NCBI RefSeq assembly: GCF_009017415.1
Contig: NC_092408.1
Location: 3,658,001 to 3,722,000 of the forward strand
Direction: 5' to 3'
Length of the DNA: 64,000 nt
Origin: Aspergillus flavus
Lineage: Eukaryota; Ascomycota; Eurotiomycetes; Eurotiales; Aspergillaceae
The notes under the pieces were generated by a model, which did no database searches, had not been told where the DNA came from, and saw nothing but the letters and a program-made list of their open reading frames with translations. This document shows, piece after piece, positions 1 through 10,248 of this stretch. Both the position numbers and the translations under genes were made by a program. Position 1 is the stretch's first letter, and every line of letters starts with the position of its first letter.

Positions 1-391
1 TGCCCTATCCAGAGCCAGGGCCACTGAAACTTGCAATGCTCAACTTGTTCAGTTGGTAACTGGGTAAAGGTAGAAAGAAGATCTAATCAATCCGATCAGG
101 CTAATCGGTTTGTCAAGAAAACAAACCTTAACCCCCAAAATAGTATCCCATCGAGCGCTTCTAGAAGACAAATAATGCCGCCCTAAATTCTTCACTTCTT
201 TCACTAGTTTGTGGGTTTGCCTTAAGCTTTCAACTAGTACACAAACAATGACGATGTCCAAATTCTAATATTAAGAAGAATACTCCGTATTCCATGAAAA
301 AAGTGGTGGGATAAATACTTCATTATTCAATTCCCCACATGTTGACCCTCAGTACTTACAATGCTTTCCGCTCTGGAGATCTCCGCCTTAC

Positions 392-405
392 TCGGAGACT
401 GCCGA
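392..405. promoter_or_regulatory. UaY-type binding site (TCGG-N6-CCGA)
   Basis: Seen: a perfect palindromic TCGG (392-395), six bases, CCGA (402-405), 134 bp upstream of the ATG at 539. Known: the Aspergillus nidulans purine-utilisation activator UaY, a Zn2Cys6 protein, binds TCGG-N6-CCGA. Inference: the downstream gene acts on a uric acid oxidation product, so this is probably the uric-acid-responsive element of its promoter. An 8-base fixed pattern is expected about once per 65 kb, so its position in front of a purine-catabolic gene is what makes it convincing. Confidence 0.75.
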
Positions 406-426
406 TGCGGGGACCATCGACTTCAC

Positions 427-448
427 TATATATCCAAACCCAGCCAAT
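427..448 (+). promoter_or_regulatory. core promoter elements (TATA-like and CCAAT)
   Basis: A TATATAT stretch (427-433) and a CCAAT pentamer (444-448) lie about 90-110 bp upstream of the OHCU decarboxylase start. They are at plausible spacing for a fungal core promoter and a Hap-complex site. Assignment is by position only. Confidence 0.4.
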
Positions 449-487
449 TTCAAAAAGAAATGTTACCTTAACTGTACACTCAGTATC

Positions 488-493
488 CTATCT
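488..493 (-). promoter_or_regulatory. GATA-factor (AreA-type) site
   Basis: CTATCT on the plus strand reads AGATAG on the minus strand, matching HGATAR, the site of the nitrogen regulator AreA. Purine-catabolic genes in Aspergillus are commonly co-controlled by UaY and AreA, so a GATA site next to the UaY-type site is coherent. A six-base motif alone is weak evidence. Confidence 0.35.
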
Positions 494-538
494 GCACAAA
501 AATTACTACGTTGGAAAATATCCCCCGCATAGATCGCC

Positions 539-1222
539 ATGTCTCCCAGTCTCCCCTCGCTGTCGTCGCTCGCCTCGCTCCCACAGGAACAACAATTCCA
601 GGTCCTCGATACGCTCTTTGAGCCATCCCCGGAACTTCATGCGCTGATGGCTCCAATTCTGGCCAATCAGACGTTCTCCTCATATGCTAGTCTGATTGAT
701 GCCGTCGGAGGCCGCATGTCCGCTCTATCCGCAGCGAACTCGCCGACTGATAAAGCCGTTCTCGTTGGAATCCTGGGGTCGCATCCCCGTCTGGGACGTC
801 CGAAGGTGGCGCAATCTGAGCATATAAGCGAATTGAGCAAGAAAGAACAAGCGCAGTTGAACACAGGGGCAGAGGAGCTAGCGGAACGACTGCGACTGCT
901 CAACGCTGAATACGAGGAGAAATTTCCAGGATTAAGATTTGTGTTCGTGACCAAGTCAAATTCCGTCAACGATCAAGACTAACTTGAGACTTTTTGGCCC
1001 GATTCTAGAACTTTTGTCAATGGGCGGAGCCGAGACGTTATCATGGTGGAGATGCGACAAAGGATTGACAGAGGTGATGCCGAGAAGGAGATAGAAGAAA
1101 CCATCCAGGTAAGAGGTATCGTGCTCGCGTAAATGATTAAGAGTACTAATCTACGCATTTAGGCAATGTGTGATATAGCTAAAGACCGGGCGCGAAAGTT
1201 GGAACAGACGTCACGGATATAG
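539..1222 (+). CDS. OHCU decarboxylase (uric acid degradation)
   Basis: Three exons: 539-942, 1009-1108 and 1163-1222, closing in frame to 187 aa. Known role: 2-oxo-4-hydroxy-4-carboxy-5-ureidoimidazoline decarboxylase converts the hydrolysed uric acid oxidation product to S-allantoin, the last step of the uricase branch. Seen: the family hallmark SHPRLG with the likely catalytic His82, a preceding conserved helical region, and a C-terminal part containing FVNGRSRD and RIDRGD that appears only after splicing. The donor at 943 (GTTCGT) is the only one that joins RFVT to FVNGRS. The protein ends in TSRI, at best a weak PTS1-like tail, so a peroxisomal location is not supported by itself. Upstream lie a UaY-type site and a GATA site, suggesting induction by uric acid and nitrogen control. 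An overlapping ORF starting at 339 in another frame was discarded. Confidence 0.9.
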
Positions 1223-2152
1223 ATACTTGAAGAACAATGATACTATAGGTGGAATAATCTTGGTACATCGCCGCAATTAACCGCCGTCAGATTCAGATAG
1301 TTCATGGTCAAGGAAGGTCTCGTCGTTCAACGCAGATATCCAGTCATGATCGCTTGAGTGGTGGTCAAGCGTTGTGGCTATGGCAACCGATGTGGAGACC
1401 AGTTCAGAAGAGAGAACTCTGCTCGGTCTCTGTACTGTATACTATTATCAGAACTCCAACGATTTGTCATGTCTTCTAGAAAGAGATACTATAAGTTATC
1501 AATCAAGTCAGTGCGGAGATAATAGTGTCAGTCACTGAATCTGAGATCTTGACCATTCATTACTTGGCAATACGTAGTAATGAATGGGGCGTGGAACCAC
1601 CTATGACACAATCCAATCCAAGTATTTTTAGCTACCAAAAAAAACCGAACCCCACGCCCTGATCTTAAAATGCTTGACTTGCATGACAGGAGCAGACGCG
1701 CAGAAACCTTGCCGATGTATTGTTATCATTGCCTCGATTCCTTGCTACCAGTACTTTGAGTAGGAACCAGGGAACTTCCCAGTTCTCCTGCGTTCCATTC
1801 CAGCTGTTATATCTAACCAACCGTTCCGCGTCGTCGTTTTTCAATGGGTCGTTCCAGAATGCGACTTTTATCGCCCCCGAACTAAAACCGTTTGCGACTA
1901 GAGAATGTCATGCGAAACCAAAATAAAATAAAATACTAGGGAAAATTAACTAAGGGTCAATGTCCGGACCCTTGATGTCATTCTAATCTCCGATTCATCC
2001 GGATATTGCCGTGTTTCCTCTCGGTCTCCATAATCTCTCGCAAACTCCAAGTAATTTCTTTTCTTTTCCCTTTTCCCTTTTCCCACCATACGCTGGTTAT
2101 CCCGCCAAACGTTTCCGATTCCACATGCGCACTCTGGGGCGCCGCCCTAACC
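1223..2152. other. intergenic, between OHCU decarboxylase and WD40 gene
   Basis: No supported gene. It holds the 3' flank of the decarboxylase gene, an 11-bp inverted repeat (1553-1587), and a pyrimidine-rich stretch (about 2030-2095, TTTTC/CCTTTT runs) just before the WD40 gene that looks like a fungal promoter CT tract. Confidence 0.6.
1553..1587. repeat. perfect 11-bp inverted repeat, 13-nt spacer
   Basis: CCATTCATTAC (1553-1563) is followed after 13 nt by its exact reverse complement GTAATGAATGG (1577-1587). It could fold as a hairpin in an RNA, or be a dyad for a dimeric DNA-binding protein. It lies about 330 bp after the decarboxylase stop and about 570 bp before the WD40 gene start, so either a late 3'-end signal or an upstream element of the next gene is possible. 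Confidence 0.6.
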
Positions 2153-5100
2153 ATGACGGAGGCTTTGCGAGCGCCCAAGGAGACTGACAGCCGAGGCGCT
2201 TTGGCATCGCGCGCCTTGCCTATCCCCGCGATCGTCACCAACCTTGCAACTGGCTCTTCTTCGAGTCTGAAGAGGAATGGTAGCAATCTGACAATCAATA
2301 AGGACAGCGGTAGTCCTAATGAGGGAAAGCCGGGGCTGCTGCAGACTTCTCAGTCGTTCCCTATCGGTATGTCCAGTTGTCTCGATGGTTATATACCTGA
2401 TGAGTTTGAGATTATGATACCGTCCGAACTTTCACCCCTTGATTCCTTTCACATGTCAATGACCTGCGGCGACGTCAAACATACGACAAAGGCGCATTGT
2501 GCTCGCAATCTGTCACCCATGCTTATGCGCTCTCTATATAGGGTCGGCTCCATCCGATGTAGCATCATCCCTCAGTGGCAACCCGCTAGATACCAGAAAG
2601 AATTCTCGATCAGGCCAGGGTCAAAGTAATGCCTCTATCGGGGTTACTAGAAGTTCTCTCTCTTCTCCGACCCTCGTCGAAGTTAGCGCCGACTCCAGCG
2701 CAATAGATCCGTTGTCGCAGGTACGAATAATAAAGTCACTAGATCGCTCATGTGTGTTGTGGGTGCACCAGTTGCTGATCAAACCTGCATCATGCAGCAT
2801 ATCATTAAACGCACCAATACCGAGAAGTCGATCCCTTTAAAGCTACTCGGAAGGGCGTCATACGAGGCGGAAGCTGGCGGAACTGACGGGCCACCTGAGC
2901 AAGGCCCAATCCGAGGAGATGCCGCGCTACATCGCAAGCCGTCTAAGGAGAAGAAGTGAGTGCCGTGCCTATTTTCAGCAGGGATCTATCATGTTTCTCT
3001 GGCTGCGCTTTCACATTTCTTGATATACCCCGCACTGCAAGATAACGCATGTTTGTTTTTCTGCATTTCCTTTCGAAGGCTAATTGGACCACTTTGAACG
3101 AGTAGGAAAGGCGTTTCGTTTCTCAGCCGGATCATTGGCGGTAAAAAGAAGGACCAAATTCTCGACGACGACGACGATGTCTCTGAACCGGATACTGCTC
3201 GTATGGACACTGCGCAACAGATAGGGTTTTTTCCTCGATTCCCCCGCCCTCCAAAGTACATCCGCGTCAGGGCACATTATAAGAAAGAGAAAACATTCAG
3301 TCGAATATTCGTGGCGCAGGAGCTTGAAGGTGCAGATAATGTGTCAAACTCATCTGAAAAAGATGGGTCTTCAGTAGCGGGGGCAAGGAGCAGTAAAACT
3401 ACCGGGAAAGCAGTATGGGCTCTGGTGTTCTCCAATGACGGCAAATATCTGGCGGCTGCCGGCCAAGATGGCAAGGTCCGGGTTTGGGCTGTTATCACTT
3501 CACCGGAGGAACGCCATGAATCCGAGCCAGAGGAAGATGGGAGTCAGGATGGCGAAGAACTTCCTCAGTTGAAAGCACCGGTGTTCAAGGTGAAGCCGGT
3601 CCAGGTGTACGAGGGTCACACAGGCAGTGTGCTTGATCTAAGTTGGAGCAAGGTATGTCTGCCATTAGCAATGTTTGACCGAGACATCCGTCGTGAATCT
3701 AACATCACCGCAGAATAATTTTCTTCTTTCTTCTTCCATGGATAAGACGGTCCGACTGTGGCATGTGAGCCGACCTGAGTGTCTATGTATATTCCAACAT
3801 AGCGACTTCGTTACCTCGATTCAATTCCATCCCCGGGACGACCGGTTCTTCCTTGCAGGTTCACTTGACACGAAACTCCGGCTTTGGAGTATCCCGGATA
3901 AGAGTGTGGCATTTGTTGTGACAGTTCCCGATATGATCACGTCGGTCGCTTTCACTCCGGATGGTCGGCATTCGATTGCTGGTTGCCTAAACGGAATGTG
4001 CAATATCTACGAAACCGACGGCCTCAAGCCAATCACGCAGTTTCATGTCCGCTCAGCACGTGGACGCAATGCCAAAGGCAGCAAAATCACGGGGATTGAT
4101 ACTGCTATTTTTCCGAAGGGCGACCCTCAGGGTGAGGTGAAGTTATTGATCACCAGCAATGATTCTCGGATTCGAATGTACAACTTTAGAGACCGGACCC
4201 TGGAGGCAAAATTCCGTGGCAACGAAAATACATGCAGCCAGATCCGCGCTTCCTTCAGCGATGATGGGAAACACGTCATTTGTGGAAGTGAGGATCGCCG
4301 GGCTTATCTGTGGCCAACAGCCCCTATTGAGAGGGACTCGGACAAGCGTGCTGTGGAAGTTGTGGAACCACAGTCGGCCATGGTGACGGCGGCTATCATG
4401 GCTCCCTCGAAAACGAAGCAGATACTAGGATTTTCCGAAGATCCAATTTACGATCTCTGCAACCCGCCTCCTGTTACCCTAGGTAGTTCGAAAGAGAACG
4501 GACCTCATCGCAACTCGGTAGCTAGCAAACAGGCTCAGGAATCGCCGGGGTATCTTGCTCGCTCTAACCATCCGGGAGGGAATATTATCATAGTAGCCGA
4601 CTACTCCGGGAAGATCAAGGTCCTGCGACAAGATTGCGCGTACCTCAAACGGCGCTTTGAAAGCTGGGATACGCATTCAACGATTTCTCGCAGACTGCTA
4701 CGGCGCACAAACTCCGCGCGGCACAGCATTGCTTCGTCTATTGGAAAGGAGTCATCTCATAAGACACCCTCTGAGCGCATCATTTCCTGGCGCAACTCCG
4801 TGATCGGTCATACAGAGCGAAAGGATGGCAATCACCCAGGGACAAGAACTCGGAGCCCATCTCCCCAAAGACTCGCCAATCGGTCGCAGTACTCGAGTCC
4901 CAGACGGGGTGGATCGCGGTCTGGGTATACTATTTCTCCTCCGCCTTCCGCCTACAAGACCTCGACGGAGTACAAGACTTCTTTGGATAGCGCAGGATCT
5001 AGTACAGAGGTACCAGGACGCAATGGAGCCGCTAATGCCCCCAAGACCCTCCAGCCAGCACCCTCATTGGTTGCCAATAAGCGACAAGATCAGGACAACC

Positions 5101-5405
5101 CTCTGTGGCTACAAGGCGACCACAGCTATGCTTTCTACAAAAGGATCGCGCGAGACGCATTAGCCGCGCGGAATCGAGATTCACCTCATCATCTCGACCC
5201 CAATCGACTTTCTGTTCCCGGGCGACGCCAGCCGAGTGTCGGTAGTGTCCTGAGTAGTGATTACGCATCGTCAAACGGGGAGGGAGAGGAGAGTGAAGAT
5301 GTGCTCCGGTGTGACAACTGCGAAGGAACGAATTTCCGAGCCACAAAAGGACGAAATGGGAAGCAGAAGTTGATCTGCGTACGGTGCTCCCAGCCTATAG
5401 ACTGA
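2153..5405 (+). CDS. WD40 protein of the Dgr2/WDR44 family
   Basis: Five exons: 2153-2366, 2542-2720, 2798-2955, 3106-3652 and 3714-5405; phases close to a 929-aa protein. The ATG at 2153 starts MTEALRAPKE; an upstream in-frame ATG at 2006 would add a hydrophobic stretch not expected here. Order: low-complexity Ser-rich N-terminus, a HIIKRTNTEK segment, an acidic run of Asp (about 3165-3179), a linker ending in FVAQEL, then WD repeats beginning AVWALVFSNDGKYLAAAGQDG and continuing through SMDKTVRLWHV, SLDTKLRLWSI and further blades. A Ser/Arg-rich tail carries many SP sites, and the end is a CxxC-x19-CxxC zinc-ribbon-like element (RCDNCEGTNF ... LICVRCSQPID). Relatives are yeast Dgr2/Ymr102c and animal WDR44 (Rab11 effector); the function in this fungus is inferred only from the family. 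Confidence 0.85.
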
Positions 5406-5888
5406 GCTCTTTGTGATATTTATGATTTGATGTTTTTTTTCTTTTCTAGTATATCCCATTTTGGCAAATACTGCATTGGCGGGTGTTCATAATATTGCAT
5501 TTACAGGGACGTGATGGAGGTCTGGTATGTATGTCGCAGATATATAGGATGTAGTTAGGATACGAGACCAATGATTTAAATGTACAAGAGGTAGACTTTC
5601 TAAAGGATAGAGGAGTAAAGTAGGAGGAAATTCGTAATCGATACACGAAGTACTAGATAATAAATCCGCTGCTCTCCGCCAAGACTCGACTACTGACAAT
5701 TGCAAGCAAACTGTCCGCACTCCACCATTTATCACACCTCCATTCACCATTATACCTCACCAACCAACAAACACAGAAAATATTTAAAACCTCTTCTAGT
5801 ACTCAAAACACCCTCAATCGATATATCCCCAGAGAAAAAAAACCCAGAAAACCACTGTAACTCCAAACCAACACCACAACCACAAAAC
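5406..5888. other. intergenic, WD40 3' flank and SRP21 leader
   Basis: No gene seen. From about 5700 to 5888 the plus strand is strikingly A/C-rich and G-poor, which fits an unstructured 5' leader of the SRP21 gene that follows. Confidence 0.5.
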
Positions 5889-6443
5889 ATGCCATACCTT
5901 CCCACCTCCCAGGCCTACCTGGAACAATCAGCGCTCCTCCTCGAAGCATACCCAAACGACGTACGTCTCACTCACACATCCAATCCCCAATCCCACAATT
6001 CCAAGAGCTAAGAAAACTCCCAAACCAAACATACCACCTAACTAACACAATGAATCCTAACACAGACCCGCATAACAACAAAATACAACTTCCCCTCCTC
6101 TCAAAAGCCCAAACCAACCGAAGAATCAACAACACCAACGGCCCCAATCGCATCCCTCACACTAAAAACCTACAACCCAACGTCCGGAATCTGCCTCAAA
6201 TACCGCACGAACAAAGCTGCCGAGGTAGGGCGGTTGATTACATCTCTGGGAAAGCTAGCGGGTGGTGCGAATGTGGCTGCGTTGGGATTGGGGAATGCGG
6301 CTGCAGCGCCGGTAGCGCAGGCTGGTGGTGATGTGGAGATGACTGATGCGCCGGAGGAGGGGACGGGTTCTGCGCCTGCGGCGAAGACGGAGGGGAGTAA
6401 GGGCGGGAAGGGGAAGAAGAAGGGTGGCAAGGGGAAGAGGTGA
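5889..6443 (+). CDS. SRP21: signal recognition particle SRP9/SRP21 subunit
   Basis: Two exons, 5889-5960 and 6066-6443, give 149 aa. The first exon encodes MPYLPTSQAYLEQSALLLEA, typical of the start of the fungal SRP9-21 domain. After splicing, the protein continues with TRITTKYNF, an insertion of low complexity, SLTLKTYNPTSGICLKYRTNKAAEV and a short helix, which is the alpha-beta-beta-beta-alpha SRP9-like fold. The C-terminal third is Ala/Gly-rich, then acidic, then a strongly basic KGGKGKKKGGKGKR tail. SRP9/21 with SRP14 binds the Alu domain of SRP RNA in the cytosol and contributes to elongation arrest during ER targeting. The tail composition resembles yeast Srp21, where basic residues probably contact RNA. 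The symbol follows the yeast name. Confidence 0.85.
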
Positions 6444-7149
6444 TTTTTCCTTTTTGTTCTCTTCTAGATTTTTTTGGGTGGTTTGAGGGCCATTGAATGT
6501 CGGGCTGCTTATGGATTGTTTTTATGCTACCTGCCGTCGGGGTTTTCTATTGGTATCATAAGGCCTGGTATATCGGTTCTTCTTGACTTACAGTGCGCCG
6601 GGCTGGCGGAGCCATACTTGACGAACTCCGGGCTTCTGGCAGTATGTCATAGCGCATGGTTGGTGGATCCTTGGATCCTACTATGCAGAGGGATGGGGAG
6701 TGAGAGGAAGATCCCTTTATCACCGATAGACGAGTACTAGTACTCGAGACTTCATACTCTAATGATATACGTGTTGTACATAGACAATTTACAAGTTGTT
6801 ACGTGCAGAGGAAATATCACATTCAGACCAAAAGCAATTGCAAGAAACAGTGACTTTTCGATTATATCGTGAAATATCCAATTGAATGTACAGTGATATC
6901 CTATTTATTCAAGTACAGTCTACCGCCCATCCATCCCATGGAAAGGGTCGGATGTCGGATGAGACACTGACAATACATTTGAGAAAAGAGTCCCGCCAGT
7001 CCAACGCCAAACCCATGCTTATACCTCAAATAGCCTCATAAATCAATAACGCGGAGCCCAGCAATAAAACGACCAAGAGAAAAATTAGCTCGTATCTGAT
7101 GGCAGGTGCCAGCGAGCACACTGCCGGGTATATTCGTGAAGTTGGTGGT
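6444..7149. other. intergenic between convergent genes
   Basis: The 706 bp between the convergent SRP21 and RNR2 stop codons contain only 3' flanks; short ORFs here lack family features. Confidence 0.6.
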
Positions 7150-8603
7150 TTAGAAGTCCTCGTCGAAGCTGAGGCCGCCAGCGCTGCCGGAGCTCTCCTC
7201 CTGCTTGGCTTCCTTCTTGGTGCTGGCCATCACACCAGCTTTCTGGTAATCACCGACACGCTTCTCGAAGAAGTTGGTCTTACCGGCCAGGGAGATGTTG
7301 TCCATGAAGTCAAATGGGTTGGTGGCATTGAAGTACTTGTTGTTGCCAAGAGCGACCAGGAGACGGTCGGCGACGAACTCAATGTACTGGCACATCAAGT
7401 TGGAGTTCATGCCAAGAAGAGCGCAAGGAAGAGCGTCAGTCAGGAACTCCTTCTCAATGGAGACAGCTTCCACGATAACGTCCTCCACAATCTGAGGGTC
7501 GGGGCGGTTGTTCAGGTGCGAGAAGAGCAGGCAAGCAAAGTCAGTGTGGAGACCCTCATCACGAGAGATAAGCTCGTTGGAGAATGTAAGACCGGGCATC
7601 AAGCCACGCTTCTTCAGCCAGAAGATAGAGGCGAAGGATCCGGAGAAGAAGATACCCTCAACAGCGGCGAAGGCCACGAGACGCTGACCGAAGGTCGACT
7701 CCTGATCCTGGATCCAGCGGATAGCCCAGTCAGCCTTCTTACGAATGCAAGGAACTATTTAGTGTTAGTAACAGTACAGTAACCGTGTTAACTAGGATCA
7801 ACATACTGGTATCAATGGCGTCAAAAAGGTAGGTGCGCTGCTTGGGCTCCTTGATATAGGTATCAATCAGAAGAGAGTAGGTCTCAGCGTGGATGTTCTC
7901 GATCATAATCTGGAAACCGTAGAAGCAACGAGCCTCAGGGATCTGCACCTCTCCGCTGAAACGCTCGAGCAGGTTTTCGTTGACAATGCCGTCGGAGGCA
8001 GCAAAGAAGGCAAGTACGCGAGAGATGAAGAAGCGCTCGTCATCATTCAGGCGGTTGTGCCAGTCGTGAAGATCCTTAGAAAGATCAATTTCCTCGGCGG
8101 TCCAGAAAGAGGCCTCGGCCTTCTTGTACATTTGCCAGATCTATTAGAGAAGAATGTTAGTATATGGCGTTGATCGGCGGCGGTCAGGACCGATGATGGA
8201 AGATTTCCACTTTACGCGTGACGCGTATTAGACGTGCCACTACTCACCTCATGATACTTGATGGGGAACAGAACGAAGCGATGAGGGTTCTCTTGAAGAA
8301 GGGGCTCGTTCGCTTCCATTTCCTTGATGCTAGCAATCTTGGAGGAGACTTCGGTAGGCTTTTCAACGGTGGTCTTGGTAGCGGGCACGTCGATGATCTG
8401 GAGAGACGAAGGAGCGTTCTCCTTGCCTGCAGCTTCGAAATTGAGCTTCTTGACGGGTGAATCGCTCATCTTGAGGTTCTCGAAAGAGGATGCAGCCTGT
8501 CAAACGGTCGTAGTTAGCTTATACTGTCCTACAGACGCGTCAACCCTGGGAGGCGAGACGTGACATCACGTACCTGCTTGGAGGGAGTGACCTGCGCGGA
8601 CAT
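7150..8603 (-). CDS. RNR2: ribonucleoside-diphosphate reductase small subunit (R2)
   Basis: Four exons on the minus strand, 8603-8574, 8496-8248, 8140-7807 and 7754-7150, give 405 aa, normal for eukaryotic R2. It makes the diferric-tyrosyl radical that the large subunit uses to reduce ribonucleotides for DNA synthesis. By position against mouse R2 the metal ligands are intact: D143 (AASDGI), E174 and H177 (MIENIHAE), E237 (AVEGIFF), E271 and H274 (RDEGLH), with radical tyrosine Y181. The C-terminus FDEDF matches the acidic tail that docks on the large subunit. The N-terminal 80 residues are variable with SPVK-type sites. All residues of class Ia R2 are present, so this is the catalytic subunit and not a Rnr4-like partner. 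Four ACGCGT boxes in the promoter and introns suggest G1/S control. Confidence 0.95.
8214..8226. promoter_or_regulatory. two tandem MluI boxes (ACGCGT) in RNR2 intron 2
   Basis: ACGCGT at 8214-8219 and again at 8221-8226, one base apart, lie inside the intron between exons 2 and 3. ACGCGT is the core recognised by MBF-type (Mbp1-Swi6, fission yeast Cdc10) complexes that activate S-phase genes including RNR. Use of the intronic copies is inference. Confidence 0.5.
8535..8540. promoter_or_regulatory. MluI box in RNR2 intron 1
   Basis: ACGCGT lies in the first intron, about 65 bp after the start codon in transcript direction. It adds to the copies at 8214-8226 and 8855-8860. Confidence 0.45.
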
Positions 8604-10248
8604 TATGTAGTAGTGTCTAGACGTCTTCAATTGAATGTATGAGAAAGATTAAAGACACAGACTCAAAACGCTCCAGTGATTTTGGCTGAAGGATTGGGGA
8701 TGAGGAAAAAAGAGCTTCAGAAGAGGAGGGCACGTCGGCAGAAATACTTGCTTCGGACGAGGGCGTGATCCTTAGCGCGACGGGCTAAGTCACGTCGCAC
8801 GTGACTTGGCGCGCCTCAGAGCCGATGGCTGGCGGGTATCCGGTGTTATGGGCGACGCGTCTGCACGCTTCATTACATCTTTCGTGCCTTGCTTATCCAT
8901 CCATTTGGGTCAGACCACTGGATTTTTCTCCCCTCCGATGATTTGGATCTCCACTGTTTAAACCTTTCAGGGTTACATCTCCACATACCTAAGAATTGTT
9001 GCCATCTAGAACGCCGAATGTGGTCATATCGGTGTCCAGTAGTCACCCAACTAGGGGTTTTTATCTTATCTGATGCGATCAATCACCAAGTCGAACTAAT
9101 ACTACTACTACTAGTAGGACTACGTAGTTACCATTAGGTGCCCCGTACAATATTACATCAATTTGCCTTTATAAAGGGGGTTGAAGGTAAATCATATGTA
9201 ATAGTCATTCTCAATGTTAGGTCGTTGTACTACACACGCTCTTAAACTGTTGTCTCGCGTCAGCTCGTGAGCGTCATAACAATTTTCAATTATCCACAAG
9301 CCATCTCACGCTATACTCTATTGAGCAAAGTCTGCAGCTCAGATCTGGAAACCGCCTAATTGACCATTGAGGTTGCTCAAACGAATGGAGATCTGCAGGT
9401 ACAGAATGCCTAAGGCTTGGAAGAGTTGGCACGCGACACGAGTGGACAGTTTCGGCCAGCATCTGCATTGGCACTCCCAGCCCACAGCTTCAGCCTAGTT
9501 AGGCATCCGGCGCGGATTTACGGCTTTACAGTCCTGATATGGAGTTCCTTACGGAGTACATCAAGTCTTTCCGGATTAAGAAACTTCTAAGTGTGGGACT
9601 ATCTGCTTTGTCATGCTTGGGCGTACTTTAGTAATCTTTAATGACGTTCTGATTGTGTTGACACATTAAGACGCGGTAACGCGACTGTGGACTCATTTCT
9701 CCCAATTCTCTCTGGCTTCTGTACTATACAGCATAGAGCTTGTACACAGGGCGTAGTCTATACTTTAACTTCTTGTATAAGTTCGGTGTGAAATATTATG
9801 TCCAACAATTTTTCCTTCCTTTTCAAAAGTCAATGTTTCTCATAACGATCGTGACATTTAGAACCGCAAGCTCATCATCAGACCCACACGCGTTAATTAA
9901 CATCGCGTGCCATCAAGCTGCATATCTGCCAGCATACCTTCGACTAGGTGTTCTAGACCTCTTGACACCACCATTCTAATACGAAGATTATGATCAAACC
10001 GTGTTCATGGTACAAAGGTTGACATGAGGCAATCCTGATACCCATCTAAAAGTTTTTGGCTCATATATACAGAATCTAAAAGGTAATATGACTTGTAGAA
10101 CCTGAGTCAACGCCTTCTATATACATACCCTTAGCAGTGAGTCGACACTCGCTGAATGAGGTCTAGTCACCCCAGTTGCTAAAAAAGACTAAACAACCAC
10201 AACCTTATTATGTGCCCTTACTAATATGTCGTAAGAATCCTAGACATA
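8604..10248. other. gene-free 1.6 kb between RNR2 and carrier gene
   Basis: The right side of RNR2's promoter and the 3' flank of the mitochondrial carrier meet here. ORFs of 60-80 codons on both strands show no domain, plausible splicing or codon pattern. I see no RNA gene. Confidence 0.5.
8855..8860. promoter_or_regulatory. MluI box in RNR2 promoter
   Basis: ACGCGT (inside GACGCGTC) is 252 bp upstream of the RNR2 start codon, a standard place for an MBF-type element. A CACGTG E-box core (about 8798) and the palindrome GGCGCGCC (about 8808) lie between it and the gene. Confidence 0.5.

Noticed and set aside
339..647. 102-codon plus-strand ORF overlapping the OHCU decarboxylase start
   Set aside because: Different frame from a clearly conserved enzyme, low-complexity Arg/Ser content, no domain.
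7099..7782. 227-codon plus-strand ORF
   Set aside because: Exact antisense shadow of the RNR2 last exon; codon bias of RNR2 keeps the opposite frame open.
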